From Bacillus sp. FJAT-42376 (lineage in GTDB: Bacteria; Bacillota; Bacilli; Bacillales; Bacillaceae), in the NCBI RefSeq assembly GCF_003816055.1, contig NZ_CP033906.1, positions 3,658,001-3,722,000 on the forward strand: a stretch of 64,000 bases of DNA. Reading direction: 5' to 3'. The position numbers were made by a program, and so were the translations under genes. Below the pieces are notes generated by a model. It did not search any database. It was given only the letters and a program-made list of their open reading frames with translations, and was not told the origin of the DNA. This document shows positions 1-8,115 of this stretch, one piece after another (positions within the stretch are counted from its first letter, which is position 1; every line of letters begins with the position of its first letter).

Positions 1-231
1 ATAATTTCAAAAACACCTTATCTCTTACCCTTTTTCGGAATACAATAAGCCTTTTTTTTTGAAACCCTTAAAAAATCAAAATGGAATTATCCCGGTACTC
101 TTCTTTTTTTCGATCCTTTAACCTCTTTTTCATAGAGGAAAATCCAGTTTTTCCTGAAGAAAAATTCACCCTCTCCAATTCCAATCTTCCCGTCGTTTCC
201 TCGTGAAAAACCTATCCTGCTAAGCTAATAA

Positions 232-266
232 AAATAAGGAGCCCGCAGATTGCCGGCTCCTTATTT
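232..266 (-). terminator. Rho-independent terminator of the thi operon
   Basis: Read on the minus strand, a hairpin with arms AAGGAGCCGGC and GCGGGCTCCTT is followed by a T-rich run, directly after the thiF stop. The 230 bases to its left, up to the window edge, are pyrimidine-rich and show no convincing gene. Confidence 0.85.
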
Positions 267-1288
267 TAACCAAAATAGCGGGAATATAATGATCTTGCTT
301 CATTTGTGTTCTTTGTTCCATGAACAAGAACTCTCCCGTCTTTAAAGGCAACGACTCTGTATGCCCCCTTTTTGAAAGAAAGCAGAAAGGGGGTAAGAGA
401 GAGATTTTCCACTTTCCCCGCAAGTCTTTCAGCTGACTCTTCCAAACTGATTTGACTGTCTTTTGGCGGCCGGATTTGAACGGTATCTCTTCCGCAGAGG
501 ACCGCCGTTCTCGAAGTGTTCTCCATTTGAAGAAACGGATAATCCGGATTGGATCCGCATGTTGAGCAGTCATTTTTCTTCATTTTGTCTATTTTCATTG
601 AAGCATACCGATTATTCCATACGTCAAAGGAGTACAGCTCTGTTCTTACTGCCTCCTTGCTGCCGGATAGGATCTTCAGTGCCTGGGCAGTCTGATGAGA
701 AACGGTCATGCTGACTGCAGGTGCAATAATTCCTGCAGTATCGCACGTTTCCCCGCCCATTGGCATTTTCCCCATCAAGCATGCCAGACAGGGGCCATTT
801 CCAGGGATAAATGTACAGGACAGCCCATAGCTTCCGATGCATGCACCATAAATCCATGGAATTCCGTGACGGTATGCCAGGTCATTGATCATCCATCTTG
901 TTTCGAAATTATCTGTTCCATCCATGATTAAATCGATGCCCGAAGAAATGATTTGCTCCATCATCCTTGGGTCGGCATGCAGGACATGGGCTTCTAGATG
1001 AGTGTGGCTGCTTATTTGCTTCAGCCTCCTCCTCGCAGCCTCCGCTTTCGGCATCTGCTCCACAGCATCCTGTTCCGAGAACAGCTGCTGGCGCTGAAGA
1101 TTGCTTTCATCCACATAGTCGCGGTCAACGATAATCAATTTTCCTATTCCCGCCCTTACAAGCGTTTCAGCAATTCCGCTCCCAAGCGCTCCGCAGCCAA
1201 TCAGCAAAACCGTCTTCGCAGAAATTTCCTCCTGCCCTCTCTGGCCATTCGGAAAAAAAAGAACCTGCCTTGAATACCGCTCATTCAA
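266..1288 (-). CDS. thiF: ThiF/MoeB-family adenylyltransferase (sulfur carrier activation)
   Basis: This E1-like enzyme adenylates the C-terminal glycine of ThiS so that sulfur can be loaded for thiazole synthesis. The protein (340 aa) has the nucleotide-binding loop GCGALGSG at residues 31-38, a CxxC pair near residue 170 and another near 243 that would bind zinc, and the ETCDTAG segment that holds the family's reactive cysteine. It is the last gene of the thiazole operon and overlaps thiG by 8 bases. The start is TTG, with an AAGGAA ribosome site inside the end of thiG; the nearby ATG is out of frame. Length fits the family. No thiD follows, unlike in B. subtilis. Confidence 0.93.
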   Translation of the reverse strand: MNERYSRQVLFFPNGQRGQEEISAKTVLLIGCGALGSGIAETLVRAGIGKLIIVDRDYVDESNLQRQQLFSEQDAVEQMPKAEAARRRLKQISSHTHLEAHVLHADPRMMEQIISSGIDLIMDGTDNFETRWMINDLAYRHGIPWIYGACIGSYGLSCTFIPGNGPCLACLMGKMPMGGETCDTAGIIAPAVSMTVSHQTAQALKILSGSKEAVRTELYSFDVWNNRYASMKIDKMKKNDCSTCGSNPDYPFLQMENTSRTAVLCGRDTVQIRPPKDSQISLEESAERLAGKVENLSLTPFLLSFKKGAYRVVAFKDGRVLVHGTKNTNEARSLYSRYFG

Positions 1289-2051
1289 TGACGCTCATTC
1301 CTTCACTCGGGCTGCTAGCTGAAGCGTACCGCTTTTTCGGAATTCTGCCTGCTTCCATTCCAAGGCGGCCTGCCGCTACAGCTAATTTCATAGCAGCTGC
1401 CATTTTCACCGGATCCTCAGCTGCGGATACAGCTGTATTCAAGAGCACGCCATCTGCTCCCATTTCCATAGCCAATGCTGCATCAGCAGGACTGCCGATT
1501 CCAGCATCCACGATTACAGGCACGTCGGCCTGCTCGATAATCAGCCCTAAATTCAGAGGATTGACGATTCCCATACCAGAGCCAATTGGTGAAGCGCCAG
1601 GCATTACAGCATGTACACCCAACTCCTGCAGACGTTTGGCTAAAATGACATCATCTGAAATATAAGGGAGAACAATGAATCCTTCTTCTAATAGAGTTTC
1701 ACATGCCTTCATCGTTTCAAAAGGGTCCGGCAAAAGGGTCTGAAAATCTCCAATCACTTCCACCTTAATCATCGTACATAGACCTGAAGCTTTAGCAAGC
1801 CTTGCAATCCTTACCGCTTCCTCCGCATTTTTCGCACCAGCTGTGTTCGGCAGGAGAGCATATCGGCTCAAATCCAGTTTTTCTAATAGATTAGGCTGGG
1901 ACTGATCGAATACATCCATTCTTCTTACAGCAAATGTTAAGATTTCGGTCTCCGATTCCTCGATTGCTTTTTTTTGAGTGTCAAAATCCGGATATTTTCC
2001 AGTTCCAAGCAATAATCTTGAATCAAATGATAAGGGTCCAATTTTCAGCAT
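1281..2051 (-). CDS. thiG: Thiazole synthase ThiG
   Basis: ThiG condenses 1-deoxy-xylulose 5-phosphate, dehydroglycine and ThiS thiocarboxylate into the thiazole phosphate moiety of thiamine. The 256-aa protein is a complete TIM-barrel family member. It contains the segment MIKVEVIGD, whose lysine forms the Schiff base with the sugar, and the phosphate-binding stretch [11 protein letters not shown] followed by [10 protein letters not shown]. The ATG start lies one base after the thiS stop, with GGAGG in the last codons of thiS as ribosome site. Its place between thiS and thiF is the usual Bacillus order. Confidence 0.97.
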   Translation of the reverse strand: MLKIGPLSFDSRLLLGTGKYPDFDTQKKAIEESETEILTFAVRRMDVFDQSQPNLLEKLDLSRYALLPNTAGAKNAEEAVRIARLAKASGLCTMIKVEVIGDFQTLLPDPFETMKACETLLEEGFIVLPYISDDVILAKRLQELGVHAVMPGASPIGSGMGIVNPLNLGLIIEQADVPVIVDAGIGSPADAALAMEMGADGVLLNTAVSAAEDPVKMAAAMKLAVAAGRLGMEAGRIPKKRYASASSPSEGMSVIE

Positions 2052-2052
2052 A

Positions 2053-2256
2053 TTATCCGCCTCCTACAAATGTCACAATCTCAAACACATCTTCCTGTTC
2101 AACAGGTTCTTCCTGATGTGACGCCCGTTCAAGTATTTCCGTATTTTTCTCTATGATGATTGTTTTTCCGTCAATCTCCAAATGCCTTGTCAATTCCGAA
2201 ACTAAACGGATCGAATCCGGAATCTCCGTCCAATTCCCGTTAATTTTCACTTTCAA
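2053..2256 (-). CDS. thiS: Sulfur carrier protein ThiS
   Basis: A small ubiquitin-fold protein of 67 aa ending in Gly-Gly-Gly, the C-terminus that ThiF adenylates and that carries the thiocarboxylate sulfur to ThiG. It overlaps the end of thiO by 17 bases. The start codon is TTG, placed 8 bases after a GGGGGG ribosome site, with no better in-frame alternative. Translation is probably coupled to thiO upstream and thiG downstream. Confidence 0.94.
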   Translation of the reverse strand: MKVKINGNWTEIPDSIRLVSELTRHLEIDGKTIIIEKNTEILERASHQEEPVEQEDVFEIVTFVGGG

Positions 2257-3343
2257 ATTGATTCCCCCCGGTGAGTACAGGCTCTCTTTCCATAAGCTCC
2301 AGCATCATTTTACCCGCAGCAGGACTCAGCAGAATTCCATTGCGGTAATGCCCAGTACATGCATACAGCCCTTTCACTTCAGGATGTCTTTCCATGTATG
2401 GGTCCTTGCTTGCGCTTTGCGGCCGGAAGCCGCTCCATGCCTTTTCAAAGTTTGCATTTTCAATCGATGGAAGAATCCGCTTCGCTGTCTCCATTAAGCT
2501 GCTCATCCCGGTAAGCGAAACCTCTTTTGTAAAATCGCGTTCCTTTACGGTAGCACCGATTATGTACCGGCCCCCTCTTTTTGGAACGATATAAAATCCA
2601 TGTTTGTACAAAGGAGAGCCAACCAGCTTTTTCTTACTCAGCACACTGATTATTTCTCCCTTAACCGGATACGTTTCGTACAGCAGATTAAATGATTTCA
2701 AAAAAGCCGAGCTCCAGGCCCCTGCAGCAATCAGGACGGTATCGGCATGAAAAATCCGGCCATTTGCTCTGACTCCTGCCGTCTTGCCGTTTTCCACTAT
2801 GATTTTCTCTACAGTGGTATATTCAAAGATTTCTGTCCCGTAATGCAGGGCAGACTGTTCAAATGCCTTCGTTAACGCGGGGGCTATCACGTGGCCATCC
2901 TTTGGATAATACACACCGCCCGTGACATGATTTGAAAGAAGAGGCTCCTGTTTCAGCAAATCCTTCCTTGTCAGCAATTCGGCGGGTTCTCCTGTTTCTG
3001 ACTGCCATACCGCTGTCTTTTCAAGTGCAGCGAGCTCTTCTTCTGTTTCTGCTATCTTATAAATCCCTTTTTCCTCATAGCCAATATCAATTCCCGATAC
3101 CTCTCTTAATTCTTTTGAAAGGTCCGGGAACATGGCTCTGCTTTTCCTCGCGAGATCGAACAATGGATCATATTCATCCCACTCCGCCTGAACTCCCAGC
3201 AGACCGGCTGCCGCACCTGAACTTTCCTGTCCTGCTTTTCCTTTTTCTAAAATGACTGTTTTGTATCCTTTTTTTGATAATTCATAGGCAGCTGAGCAGC
3301 CCATTACGCCTCCTCCGATAATGCATACATCGTATTTATTCAT
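2240..3343 (-). CDS. thiO: Glycine oxidase ThiO
   Basis: This FAD enzyme oxidises glycine to iminoglycine (dehydroglycine), which ThiG uses for the thiazole ring in aerobic Bacilli. The 367-aa protein starts with a dinucleotide-binding motif IIGGGVMGCSAAYEL and ends with the DAO-family segment ACTGHYRNGILLSP. The ATG at 3343 is chosen over one 18 bases upstream because it follows AAGGAGG at 7 bases and overlaps the tenI stop as ATGA. It belongs to the thiazole operon controlled by the upstream TPP riboswitches. Confidence 0.95.
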   Translation of the reverse strand: MNKYDVCIIGGGVMGCSAAYELSKKGYKTVILEKGKAGQESSGAAAGLLGVQAEWDEYDPLFDLARKSRAMFPDLSKELREVSGIDIGYEEKGIYKIAETEEELAALEKTAVWQSETGEPAELLTRKDLLKQEPLLSNHVTGGVYYPKDGHVIAPALTKAFEQSALHYGTEIFEYTTVEKIIVENGKTAGVRANGRIFHADTVLIAAGAWSSAFLKSFNLLYETYPVKGEIISVLSKKKLVGSPLYKHGFYIVPKRGGRYIIGATVKERDFTKEVSLTGMSSLMETAKRILPSIENANFEKAWSGFRPQSASKDPYMERHPEVKGLYACTGHYRNGILLSPAAGKMMLELMEREPVLTGGNQFESEN

Positions 3344-3954
3344 AGGGTCGCCTCCTTGCACCGCGTAAGGGCTTTTCTATATTGATCTGCCGCCTCCGCA
3401 GGATTACTGCTATCCCATATTCCGGACATCACGCAGATTCCATCTAAATCCGCCTTTGCTAAATCTTGAATATGCTCAGGAAGGATCCCGCCGATCCCAA
3501 GGACATGAATAGAAAGCTGATTGGAGATTTCTTTGGCTTTTTCAATTCCCCGGGGCTGTAACGCCCTCTTGCTCCCTGTTTCAAATAAGTGGCCAAACAG
3601 CACTGAATCTGCTCCTTCTGCCTCTGCAGCAGCCGCTTCTTCAAGAGAGTGGACAGACTTTCCCGCATGTAATTCGGGCCATTTCTTTTTTACGAGGAAT
3701 GGGGAAAGGCTTCTATACCCAAGCTGCACTCTGCTGATCCCTGCGGCCGCTGCTACATCAACCCGGTCATTCATTACAATTTTCCTTCGCGGAATGCCAT
3801 TTTGTACAAGCAGCATGACTCCTTCAAACACTTCCATGGCTGTTTTCTCTTTTTCGCGAATGTGCAAATAATCTACTTTTGAACCCGCTTCCTTCATAAA
3901 ATGGAGCACTGCACTGAATGGAAGTTTCCCATTTGTTACGGCATGAAATTCCAC
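3340..3954 (-). CDS. tenI: Thiazole tautomerase TenI (thiamine phosphate synthase-like)
   Basis: TenI aromatises the thiazole tautomer made by ThiG. It has the ThiE fold, and the order tenI-thiO-thiS-thiG-thiF matches B. subtilis, which favours TenI over ThiE. The 204-aa protein has the segments VMNDRVDVAAA, VQLGYRS and LGIGGI, seen in this barrel family. Translation starts at GTG with an AGGGGGGAT ribosome site 6 bases upstream. It is the first gene after two TPP riboswitches; tenA, which heads the operon in B. subtilis, is missing here. ThiE activity cannot be excluded from sequence alone. Confidence 0.88.
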   Translation of the reverse strand: MEFHAVTNGKLPFSAVLHFMKEAGSKVDYLHIREKEKTAMEVFEGVMLLVQNGIPRRKIVMNDRVDVAAAAGISRVQLGYRSLSPFLVKKKWPELHAGKSVHSLEEAAAAEAEGADSVLFGHLFETGSKRALQPRGIEKAKEISNQLSIHVLGIGGILPEHIQDLAKADLDGICVMSGIWDSSNPAEAADQYRKALTRCKEATL

Positions 3955-3985
3955 CAGATCCCCCCTAACTCGGAATGTAAATCAT

Positions 3986-4017
3986 AAAAAAAAGCGCTTT
4001 CCAAAGGGAAAGCGGCT
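3986..4017 (-). terminator. Riboswitch-controlled terminator before tenI
   Basis: On the minus strand a GCTTTCC/GGAAAGC hairpin is followed by eight T residues, between the TPP aptamer and the tenI ribosome site. The arrangement fits transcriptional attenuation: thiamine pyrophosphate would favour this terminator and stop the operon. Confidence 0.88.
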
Positions 4018-4040
4018 GCAAAAATACCTATTTGCGAACC

Positions 4041-4124
4041 ACTTCCCTTCGCCGGCATTATCCGGATCAGGTGATAAGGGTTAAAGCGTTTCCGCTTCTC
4101 TCAGCCTCTGCAGGCACCCCCAGT
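4041..4124 (-). promoter_or_regulatory. TPP riboswitch 1 (proximal to tenI)
   Basis: The minus strand shows the conserved THI-box elements in order: CTGGGGGTGCC, GGCTGAGAG, ACCCTTATCACCTGATC, GGATAATGCCGGCG and AGGGAAGT. It lies about 25 bases upstream of the attenuator hairpin that precedes tenI, so it should repress the thiazole operon when thiamine pyrophosphate is plentiful. Confidence 0.96.
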
Positions 4125-4280
4125 GAAATGTTCCTATTCATTTAATCTTTTCCTTTGCACTGTCAAGCTGATTTGCTTCGTAATGGCTTTTTCACCTGAT
4201 CCTGCTGCTCCGGGCATGGGAATGGGTGATTCCGCAATGATGAAAACCTTACAAGACAATAGACATTTTGACCATAATAA

Positions 4281-4310
4281 AAGCCCATTTCACTAAAAGG
4301 AAATGGGCTT
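4281..4310 (-). terminator. Terminator following the distal TPP riboswitch
   Basis: A near-perfect hairpin, AAGCCCATTTC paired with GAAATGGGCTT, followed by TTTATTAT on the minus strand. It sits directly after riboswitch 2. The 155 bases between this terminator and riboswitch 1 hold no recognisable gene. Confidence 0.88.
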
Positions 4311-4331
4311 AACATACACAAGTACACATAG

Positions 4332-4420
4332 CCGCTTCCCTCCGCTAGTACGAACTAGATCAGGTATAAGGGTCAAAAACTCAGATTTTTCTCTCAGCCG
4401 GCCTACCGGCTCCCCTAGCA
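4332..4420 (-). promoter_or_regulatory. TPP riboswitch 2 (distal, tandem copy)
   Basis: A second complete THI-box on the minus strand, with GCTAGGGGAGCC, GGCTGAGAG, GACCCTTATACCTGATC, TAGTTCGTACTAGCGG and AGGGAAGCG. It lies upstream of riboswitch 1 in the same transcript and has its own terminator, so the thi leader carries two independent aptamer-plus-terminator units in series. Confidence 0.96.
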
Positions 4421-4446
4421 AACTTTTCTATTGGTCTTATTCTATA

Positions 4447-4474
4447 ATTATACCATTACAGGTAAATAAATCAA
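4447..4474 (-). promoter_or_regulatory. Probable SigA promoter of the thi leader
   Basis: On the minus strand TTGATT and TATAAT are separated by 16 bases, about 27 bases before the first conserved base of riboswitch 2. The -35 box overlaps the stop codon of the CHY zinc-finger gene. Confidence 0.6.
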
Positions 4475-4806
4475 ATTTCCTCAAAATACAAATGGGCATG
4501 CAGGCTGCACCCCGGATTGAAATCCATTTTGCATTCAGGGCATTTCGAATCACATTCTGCATATTCTCGAACAGTCCATTCTGAACCGCATCCCCCGCAA
4601 AGAACAGCTTTTTCATCAAACTTTTCTTTTGGCCATACGGCGGCTGGATGGCTGGCATGCTCCTCATGGCATAAATGACATGGATAGTACTCCATACAGC
4701 AATAAAATTTAATCGCGATGATATCAAGCCGGCTATGGTAATGGGTGCAGCGCGTCTCTTCGTCAATAGCGGACCCTTTTACCTCTGCCCGATGATTCCT
4801 GATCAG
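4471..4806 (-). CDS. CHY zinc-finger protein, apparent CTG start
   Basis: A 111-aa protein rich in paired Cys and His: RCTHYH, IKFYCC, YYPCHLCHEEH, LCGGCG and CPECK are all visible. This matches the CHY zinc-finger family, a small zinc-binding fold of unclear role in bacteria. An ATG occurs only at codon 38, inside the conserved zinc-binding core. The frame stays open upstream to a TGA at 4813-4815, and the only plausible initiator for the conserved N-terminus is CTG at 4806, 9 bases after a perfect AAGGAG. The thi promoter begins in its stop codon. Function is not established. Confidence 0.8.
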   Translation of the reverse strand: MIRNHRAEVKGSAIDEETRCTHYHSRLDIIAIKFYCCMEYYPCHLCHEEHASHPAAVWPKEKFDEKAVLCGGCGSEWTVREYAECDSKCPECKMDFNPGCSLHAHLYFEEI

Positions 4807-4952
4807 ATTCGGTCACTCCTTATCTTCGAAATTGCAGCATCCCGCTGCCCTCTTTATCGAGCATAACATAAATCATACAGGAAATTGAATCTTCTGGATG
4901 GCTGGATTCTTATGCACCTGAATCCAGGTCATGTTTCAGCAGACGATAAAAA

Positions 4953-4999
4953 AAGAACCTCCCGGAATGGCGCACTTGGCGTTCCAGAAGATTCTTTTC
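4953..4999 (-). terminator. Terminator after the small membrane protein gene
   Basis: On the minus strand a long imperfect hairpin (GGAACGCC with GCGCCATTCC at its core) ends in a run of seven T, 42 bases after the stop at 5041. Confidence 0.7.
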
Positions 5000-5040
5000 A
5001 TTGATTTTTGGCGCTATGGACTTTTACAAAAAGTCTTTTT

Positions 5041-5331
5041 TCACTTATCTTCTTTTGTATCGTTGTAATACTGGACGCTGTACTGTGCGCCCTCAGAAAC
5101 CATTTTGTTATCTTCAATATCCTGAGGATCAGGGTTTCCGCCCTTTTCAACCGGGAAATGATCTTCTTTATTTTTTTCCTTTGAGAACATGGATACAACT
5201 TTTCCCTGAGCCTGCTTTACGTTATCAGTCAATTTTTCACGTCTTGACTTGTCCTTAAGATACACCGTTGCCGCAACTCCTGCTGTTGATAAAGCTACAC
5301 CTGAAATAATAAATCCATTGCGTTTATTCAT
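5041..5331 (-). CDS. Small membrane-anchored hypothetical protein
   Basis: A 96-aa protein with one N-terminal hydrophobic segment (about residues 7-24, GFIISGVALSTAGVAATVYL) followed by a charged, soluble tail with KDKSRREKL and a proline/aspartate-rich middle. It resembles in layout the small YtxH-type membrane proteins of Bacillus, but I cannot assign a family. The ATG at 5331 is preferred to one 24 bases upstream because AAAGGAG lies 8 bases before it. It appears to be monocistronic, with a repeat element upstream and its own terminator. Confidence 0.7.
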   Translation of the reverse strand: MNKRNGFIISGVALSTAGVAATVYLKDKSRREKLTDNVKQAQGKVVSMFSKEKNKEDHFPVEKGGNPDPQDIEDNKMVSEGAQYSVQYYNDTKEDK

Positions 5332-5406
5332 GGATGATTCTCCTTTCAAAACCAATGATTTGATGTTGATATTAAATTACCCCTCTCTAAATTTGTTAAA
5401 CATAAA

Positions 5407-5568
5407 GCTCTGATAAACTTGGCTGTTGATTTCCGTTCTTTCCTTGGGCGGTCGGTAAGGCTTTGCGCGCCTGCGTGGTCTCACCTTTCCCGCTGCTCTA
5501 AGCAGGAGTCTCGCGCCTTCCACTTCAATCAACTGGTGTTAAAAATCAACATCAGGTTTTAACAGAGC
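5407..5568 (+). repeat. MITE-like element, copy A (long form)
   Basis: It begins GCTCTGATAAACTTGGCTG and ends GTTTTAACAGAGC, giving imperfect terminal inverted repeats. The centre holds the long-form block with GGTCTCACC and GCAGGAGTCTCGCG. AAACATAAA flanks it exactly on the left (5398-5406) and on the right (5570-5578), like a 9-bp target duplication. Confidence 0.8.
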
Positions 5569-5574
5569 GAAACA

Positions 5575-5608
5575 TAAAAAAAGAGCCCCTCCAAAATATG
5601 GGGGCTCT
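5575..5608 (-). terminator. Terminator of the 6-phosphogluconate dehydrogenase gene
   Basis: The minus strand reads AGAGCCCCC, a ten-base loop, GGGGCTCT and seven T, directly after the stop codon. Confidence 0.9.
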
Positions 5609-5614
5609 TGCCGC

Positions 5615-6517
5615 TTATTCTTCTGATTTTACTACAGCATGACCGCCAAACTCATTTCTTAGTGCAGAAACAACTTTGCCGTGGAATGTATCATTTTCCT
5701 GTGAACGGTACCGCATAAAAAGGGACATGGCAATGACAGGAGCAGAAGCCTGGAAATCAAGGGCAGCTTCCACAGTCCATTTCCCTTCTCCCGAAGAGTT
5801 CATTACTCCGCGGATTCCTGAGAGCCCGGGATCCTTTGAAAAAGCATTTTCCATTAATTCCATTAACCAGGAACGGATAACGGATCCATTGTTCCAAACT
5901 CTTGAAACTTCTTTATAATCATAGTCGAAATCACTCTTGTCCAAGATCTCAAAACCTTCAGCAATGGATTGCATCATTCCGTATTCAATACCGTTATGAA
6001 CCATTTTGAGGAAATGTCCGCTGCCCGGCTTTCCGGCATGAAGATATCCATTTTCCACAGAAAGGTCACGGAATAGTTTTTCCACCGATGCAAATGCTTC
6101 CGGTTCAGCGCCAATCATCGTACAAATCCCGTTTCTTGCCCCTTCTGTACCGCCGCTTGTTCCGCAGTCTACAAAATAAATTCCTTTTTCTTTCAGTTCC
6201 TTCCCCCGTCTGATGGTATCTTTGTAATTGGAATTACCGCCATCAATCAGGATATCGCCTTCTCCCAAATGAGAAGAAACTTCTTTAAGAACATTCTCTG
6301 TGATGTCTCCGGCCGGAACCATCATCCAAATCACTTTTGGAGAAGGAAGTTTTTCAGCAAGCATTTGAATGCTGTCTGCTGTATCAATTCCTTCAGCCTT
6401 TATGTTTTGCAGTGCTTCAGCACTTACGTCATTTGCGATCACTTCATAGCCATGATCCTTCATATTCAGGGCGAGATTGTATCCCATTTTCCCCAGCCCA
6501 ATTAAGCCTATTTTCAT
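5615..6517 (-). CDS. gnd: 6-phosphogluconate dehydrogenase, decarboxylating (short NAD-type, YqeC-like)
   Basis: The enzyme oxidatively decarboxylates 6-phosphogluconate to ribulose 5-phosphate in the pentose phosphate pathway. The 300-aa protein has the dinucleotide loop GLGKMG at residues 7-12, the substrate motif DGGNSNYKDT near residue 95, FVDCGTSGG and the catalytic lysine-histidine segment KMVHNGIEYG. At 300 aa it is the short form (B. subtilis YqeC class, usually NAD-preferring) rather than the ~470-aa NADP form. ATG at 6517 follows a GAAGGAGG site. Monocistronic with its own terminator. Confidence 0.92.
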   Translation of the reverse strand: MKIGLIGLGKMGYNLALNMKDHGYEVIANDVSAEALQNIKAEGIDTADSIQMLAEKLPSPKVIWMMVPAGDITENVLKEVSSHLGEGDILIDGGNSNYKDTIRRGKELKEKGIYFVDCGTSGGTEGARNGICTMIGAEPEAFASVEKLFRDLSVENGYLHAGKPGSGHFLKMVHNGIEYGMMQSIAEGFEILDKSDFDYDYKEVSRVWNNGSVIRSWLMELMENAFSKDPGLSGIRGVMNSSGEGKWTVEAALDFQASAPVIAMSLFMRYRSQENDTFHGKVVSALRNEFGGHAVVKSEE

Positions 6518-6688
6518 GATGCTGCCTCCTTCAATCTGTACACAAACTCTATGTATTCCTCCACATTACTATACCATTATTTGATGAAAACTGACGAAAA
6601 AACTTCTGGAAAGCATTTCAAAATCCAATTGCCGCTCTTCTTAACCAACCATGCATAAATAACCTTCTTCAAGACAATCTAAGAAAAA

Positions 6689-6871
6689 GGCTATGTTAAT
6701 GCATGTTGTTTATTTTTAACACCTGTTGATAGGAGCGGAGGGCGTGAGACTCCTGCGGGAGCAGCATGACCTGTGAGACCCCGCAATGGCGAAGCCAGGA
6801 GAAGGCTCACCGCACGCCCCGCGGAAAGTGAACGACTGCTAGCTGCAATCAACAGCCGAGTTTAACAGAGC
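6689..6871 (-). repeat. MITE-like element, copy B (long form, inverted)
   Basis: This is the longest copy. On the plus strand it runs from GGCTATGTTAATG to GAGTTTAACAGAGC and includes GTGAGACTCCTGCGGGAGCA and GGCTCACCGCACGCCCCGCG. Flanks are TAAGAAAAA (left) and TAGAAAAAA (right), an imperfect match. It lies just before the GH18 lipoprotein gene and may contribute leader sequence to it. Confidence 0.8.
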
Positions 6872-6894
6872 TAGAAAAAAAAGGAGGGATCCGA

Positions 6895-8070
6895 ATGAAA
6901 AGAATGACACTTTTCCTTCTTGGATTCACCATGCTTCTTTCCGGATGTATGGGAAATGGAAATGCCAGTGACAGCGGTACACAAAATAAAATGATGAATT
7001 CCGCTAACAGCGTGAATGAAAAACCGCGAGTAGATCAAATAAGCAATAAGACAAAAGATATTACTCATTCAGAAACGGAATTTAAGAAAAGAAAAATTGA
7101 AACCATAGGATTTCTTGAGCCAGTGGATGCGAATGCTGCGGCTAAAGAAGTGCGGAATACTGGAAATCTGCTCTCTTATACGGCGTTTTTCAGCTATCGG
7201 GTGAAGGAAGATGGGAGCCTGATTCCGCTCGATGATAAAAAGCCGCTCGCAGCTGTTAAGGAAACATCAACTACACCGATGCTCGTACTGACCAATTTTA
7301 TGGACGGCAATTTTTCTCCGGATATTGCCCATAAAATATTTACCGATAAAAAGGCCTCCGAAAATTTAATTGCGTCTGTTCTCAAAACGATGAAAACAAA
7401 TGGCTACAAGGCTTTAAATATTGATTTTGAACATATCCGCGAAAAAGACAGAGATCTTTTTAATGGCTTTCTTGAAACCATCATTCCGCGCATTCAAAAA
7501 GAGGGCTATATCGTCTCCACCGCCCTTGCCCCTAAAACAAGTGATAAGCAGGCCGGGCCGTGGCACGGGGCCCATGATTACAAACGCCATGGGGAATTAG
7601 CGGATTTTGTTATTCTCATGACATATGAATGGGGCTGGTCTGGCGGACCGCCGATGGCTGTATCTCCAATCGAGCAAGTAAAAAGCGTTGTGGACTATGC
7701 CCTGACAGAAATTCCAAGAGATAAAATTGTAATGGGAGCTCCGCTATATGGATACGACTGGATTCTTCCTTACAAAAAAGGCAACTCATTCGCAAAAAGA
7801 ATCGCTCCTCAGGAAGCAGCAGATTTAGCAGTGGCCAAAGGGGCTGAAATCCAGTTTGATAATAAAAGCCAATCCCCTTTCTTCTATTACAAAGCAGCGG
7901 ATGGGAAAAAGCACGTGGTTTGGTTTGAAAATGAGCAAAGTGCGCGGGCAAAGTTTAAATTGATTCAGGATTACAAACTTCGCGGAGTTGCTTATTGGGT
8001 TCTTGGAGAACCGTTCCCTGAAAACTGGGAATTATTAAATGAGCAGTTCAAAATTAAGCATCCTAAATAA
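6895..8070 (+). CDS. GH18-family glycoside hydrolase, lipoprotein (SleL/YaaH/YdhD-like catalytic domain)
   Basis: A 391-aa protein with a lipoprotein signal peptide (lipobox LLSGC, Cys at 18), so it should be anchored on the outer face of the membrane. The rest is a GH18 domain: NIDFEHI holds the acidic active-site motif, MTYEWGWSGGPPM is the strand typical of spore cortex-lytic YaaH/SleL enzymes, and GVAYWVLGEPFPENW is the C-terminal tryptophan strand. N-terminal LysM domains, common in YaaH and YdhD, are absent. It probably acts on peptidoglycan glycan chains, perhaps in germination, but the substrate is inferred. The start has AAGGAGGGATCCG upstream. Confidence 0.88.
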   Translation: MKRMTLFLLGFTMLLSGCMGNGNASDSGTQNKMMNSANSVNEKPRVDQISNKTKDITHSETEFKKRKIETIGFLEPVDANAAAKEVRNTGNLLSYTAFFSYRVKEDGSLIPLDDKKPLAAVKETSTTPMLVLTNFMDGNFSPDIAHKIFTDKKASENLIASVLKTMKTNGYKALNIDFEHIREKDRDLFNGFLETIIPRIQKEGYIVSTALAPKTSDKQAGPWHGAHDYKRHGELADFVILMTYEWGWSGGPPMAVSPIEQVKSVVDYALTEIPRDKIVMGAPLYGYDWILPYKKGNSFAKRIAPQEAADLAVAKGAEIQFDNKSQSPFFYYKAADGKKHVVWFENEQSARAKFKLIQDYKLRGVAYWVLGEPFPENWELLNEQFKIKHPK

Positions 8071-8080
8071 GAGAAGAAAA

Positions 8081-8112
8081 AAACCGGACAGCATACACCA
8101 GCTGTCCGGTTT
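8081..8112. terminator. Bidirectional terminator between convergent genes
   Basis: AAACCGGACAGC and GCTGTCCGGTTT form a perfect 12-bp stem around an 8-base loop, between two gene ends that face each other. Confidence 0.88.
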
Positions 8113-8115
8113 CCG

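Noticed and set aside
1..230. Possible gene at the left edge
   Set aside because: Pyrimidine-rich DNA with no frame that has a ribosome site or recognisable product.
4437..4766. 109-aa minus-strand frame overlapping the CHY gene
   Set aside because: It is in a different frame from the conserved CHY protein and runs through the thi promoter; it is a shadow.
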